In this document: positions 63,190-64,000 of the stretch, piece after piece | Numbering within the stretch: position 1 is the first letter of the stretch | Layout: the number at the start of each line of letters is the position of its first letter | Assembly (NCBI RefSeq): GCF_902806685.2 | Contig: NC_048537.1 | Coordinates: 14,530,720-14,594,719 of the forward strand | DNA length: 64,000 nucleotides | Direction: 5' to 3' | Source: Maniola hyperantus | Taxonomy: Eukaryota > Arthropoda > Insecta > Lepidoptera > Nymphalidae | Notes under the pieces: model-generated | Seen by the model: only the letters and a program-made list of their open reading frames with translations | Databases searched by the model: none | What the model was told of the DNA's origin: nothing | Translations under genes and position numbers: made by a program

Positions 63190-63541
63190 AAGTGTTTTTA
63201 ATTTGTGATGCCAAGACTTTATATTCAACTAGCTGATGCCCGCGACTTTGTACGCGTGGAATTAATTTTTTTATCACGTGGGAACTCTTTGATTTTCCGG
63301 GATAAAAAGTAGCCTATGTCACTCTCCAGGTCTTTATCTATACCCATACAAAAAATCACGTCAATCCGTTGCACCGTTGCGCCGTGATTGAAGGACAAAC
63401 CAACAAATCAACATACCAACAAACCATCAAACCATCAAATCAAAAAACCAACAAACGAACACACTTTCACATTTATAATAAGGGTACTGATTTAAAGTGT
63501 ATTTAATTTGTGATGCCACGACGTTATAACTTATATTCAAT
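63190..63541. repeat. Direct repeats flanking a HEL-C
   Basis: AAAGTGTTTTTAATTTGTGA...CTTTATATTCAA (63190-63228) and AAAGTGTATTTAATTTGTGA...CTTATATTCAA (63496-63541) bracket the Helitron. They match over about 40 bp with a few differences and an insertion in the right copy. Confidence 0.75.
63229..63487 (-). mobile_element. HEL-C Helitron-like element
   Basis: CTAGCTGATGCCCGCGACTT at the left; right half has expanded CCAACAAA/CATCAAACCA repeats, then CACTTTCACATTTATAATAA. Confidence 0.78.
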
Positions 63542-64000
63542 TTGGCCAGGCTTATCATCAATTAATCGGCATTGTATTCAATCATATACATTATCCGTCA
63601 TCTAAATTAAGAAACATCAAAGAGTCAAATGGTACCGGAAAGGGAACGCGAAGAAATTGATTACTTCCAGCCGTCATTCAAATCAGTGTCATACAAATAG
63701 TCATAATCCTAACTTACGCAACTCAGGCGCAGGTCTGACGTAACCAAAACGAGCTCAGCGAAAGTTACTACGCCAATTTCACTCTCCTCCCTATCTTTTT
63801 CTTTCACCACCGTCCCTTTCACTCCAACAGCACTCGCGGTGTTTTCTCTCACTCTTTTGGCAATAAATTCTCTTTCCTTTTCCTTCATTAACCATTTCAC
63901 ATCGTGCTAACTCGGTCTAATATCTTCTTCACGGTTTTTCACGGTTGGCATGTTCCGTTTTTTTTTTGTTTCGCACGCGTTGGAGGCGTTACTTTTATGT
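63542..64000 (-). other. Unassigned right edge with a weak candidate exon
   Basis: Minus strand 63900-63718 is open for about 60 codons (Lys/Glu/Arg/Val-rich) and runs into TTGC followed by GTAAGT at about 63713-63718, a strong-looking donor hexamer. No domain is recognisable and the window ends before upstream context is visible. It may be a 5' exon, or chance in a composition-biased patch. Confidence 0.25.

Overview
This window looks like a non-coding, repeat-dense piece of a eukaryotic nuclear genome, most likely a moth or butterfly (ditrysian Lepidoptera). The support is: AT-rich background studded with the tetramer GTAG/CTAC (TAGGTAGGTACCTAC-like strings), no dense gene packing on either strand, many short tRNA-headed SINEs with (GAT)n or A-rich tails, 5'-truncated RTE-type LINE tails, dozens of small Helitron-like elements ending in CTAG, and palindromic MITEs. 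These repeat types resemble what I know from lepidopteran genomes; the species was not determined and no search was run. I find no host protein-coding gene, rRNA or functional tRNA gene that I can support. The long open frames lie in tandem repeats or transposon debris.

Families used below. HEL-A to HEL-F are short non-autonomous Helitron-like families; each begins with TC and ends with a small hairpin plus CTAG, and clean copies sit between a host A and a host T. Strand is set so that CTAG is the 3' end. SINE-1 has a tRNA-like head and a (GAT)n tail. SINE-2 has another tRNA-like head and a tail ending in GAATAAAA. SINE-3 is a third, smaller family. GTR is a ~420-bp dispersed element with a tRNA-like end (ACCGGCCAAGTGCGAGTC) and a hairpin end built on GGGTTCCGT/ACGGAACCC; its strand is set with the GGCCAAGTG end as 5'. 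RTE fragments are 3' ends of a LINE whose last codons read QQWTSIG-stop, followed by (GATGAT)n.

Layout. 0.5-2.6 kb: a three-copy head-to-tail HEL-A array and a 16-copy 54-bp minisatellite with a diverged single copy downstream. 6.2-7.7 kb: two adjacent degenerate ~190-bp arrays. 8.6-14.4 kb: LINE tails, SINE-2, Helitrons, a foldback element and a terminal-inverted-repeat (TIR) MITE. 15.5-17.7 kb: a tandem HEL-E array (three ~580-bp units, then two identical 178-bp units). 18.4-18.8 kb: an in-frame 108-bp duplication. 19.8-24.7 kb: GTR copies and adjoining Helitrons. 25.5-32 kb: inverted-repeat elements and a 120-140-bp degenerate array. 33-44 kb: mixed SINE, RTE and GTR debris, including the best RTE coding remnant and a ~130-bp ATG tract. 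46-52 kb: an inverted SINE-1 pair, a 525-bp foldback element, a SINE-2 split by two later insertions, and two full SINE-1 copies. 53-60 kb: a 253-bp tandem duplication carrying HEL-D, a hAT-type element with an 8-bp target duplication, four palindromic MITEs in 1.2 kb, and a TTAA-bounded element. 60-64 kb: GTR copies, a HEL-C flanked by direct repeats, and a weak candidate exon at the right edge.

There is no operon or pathway to describe. What works together is the transposon community: SINE-1 and the RTE LINE share a 3' tail, the Helitron families share a 3' terminus, and nested insertions give relative ages. The window could be intergenic or part of a long intron.
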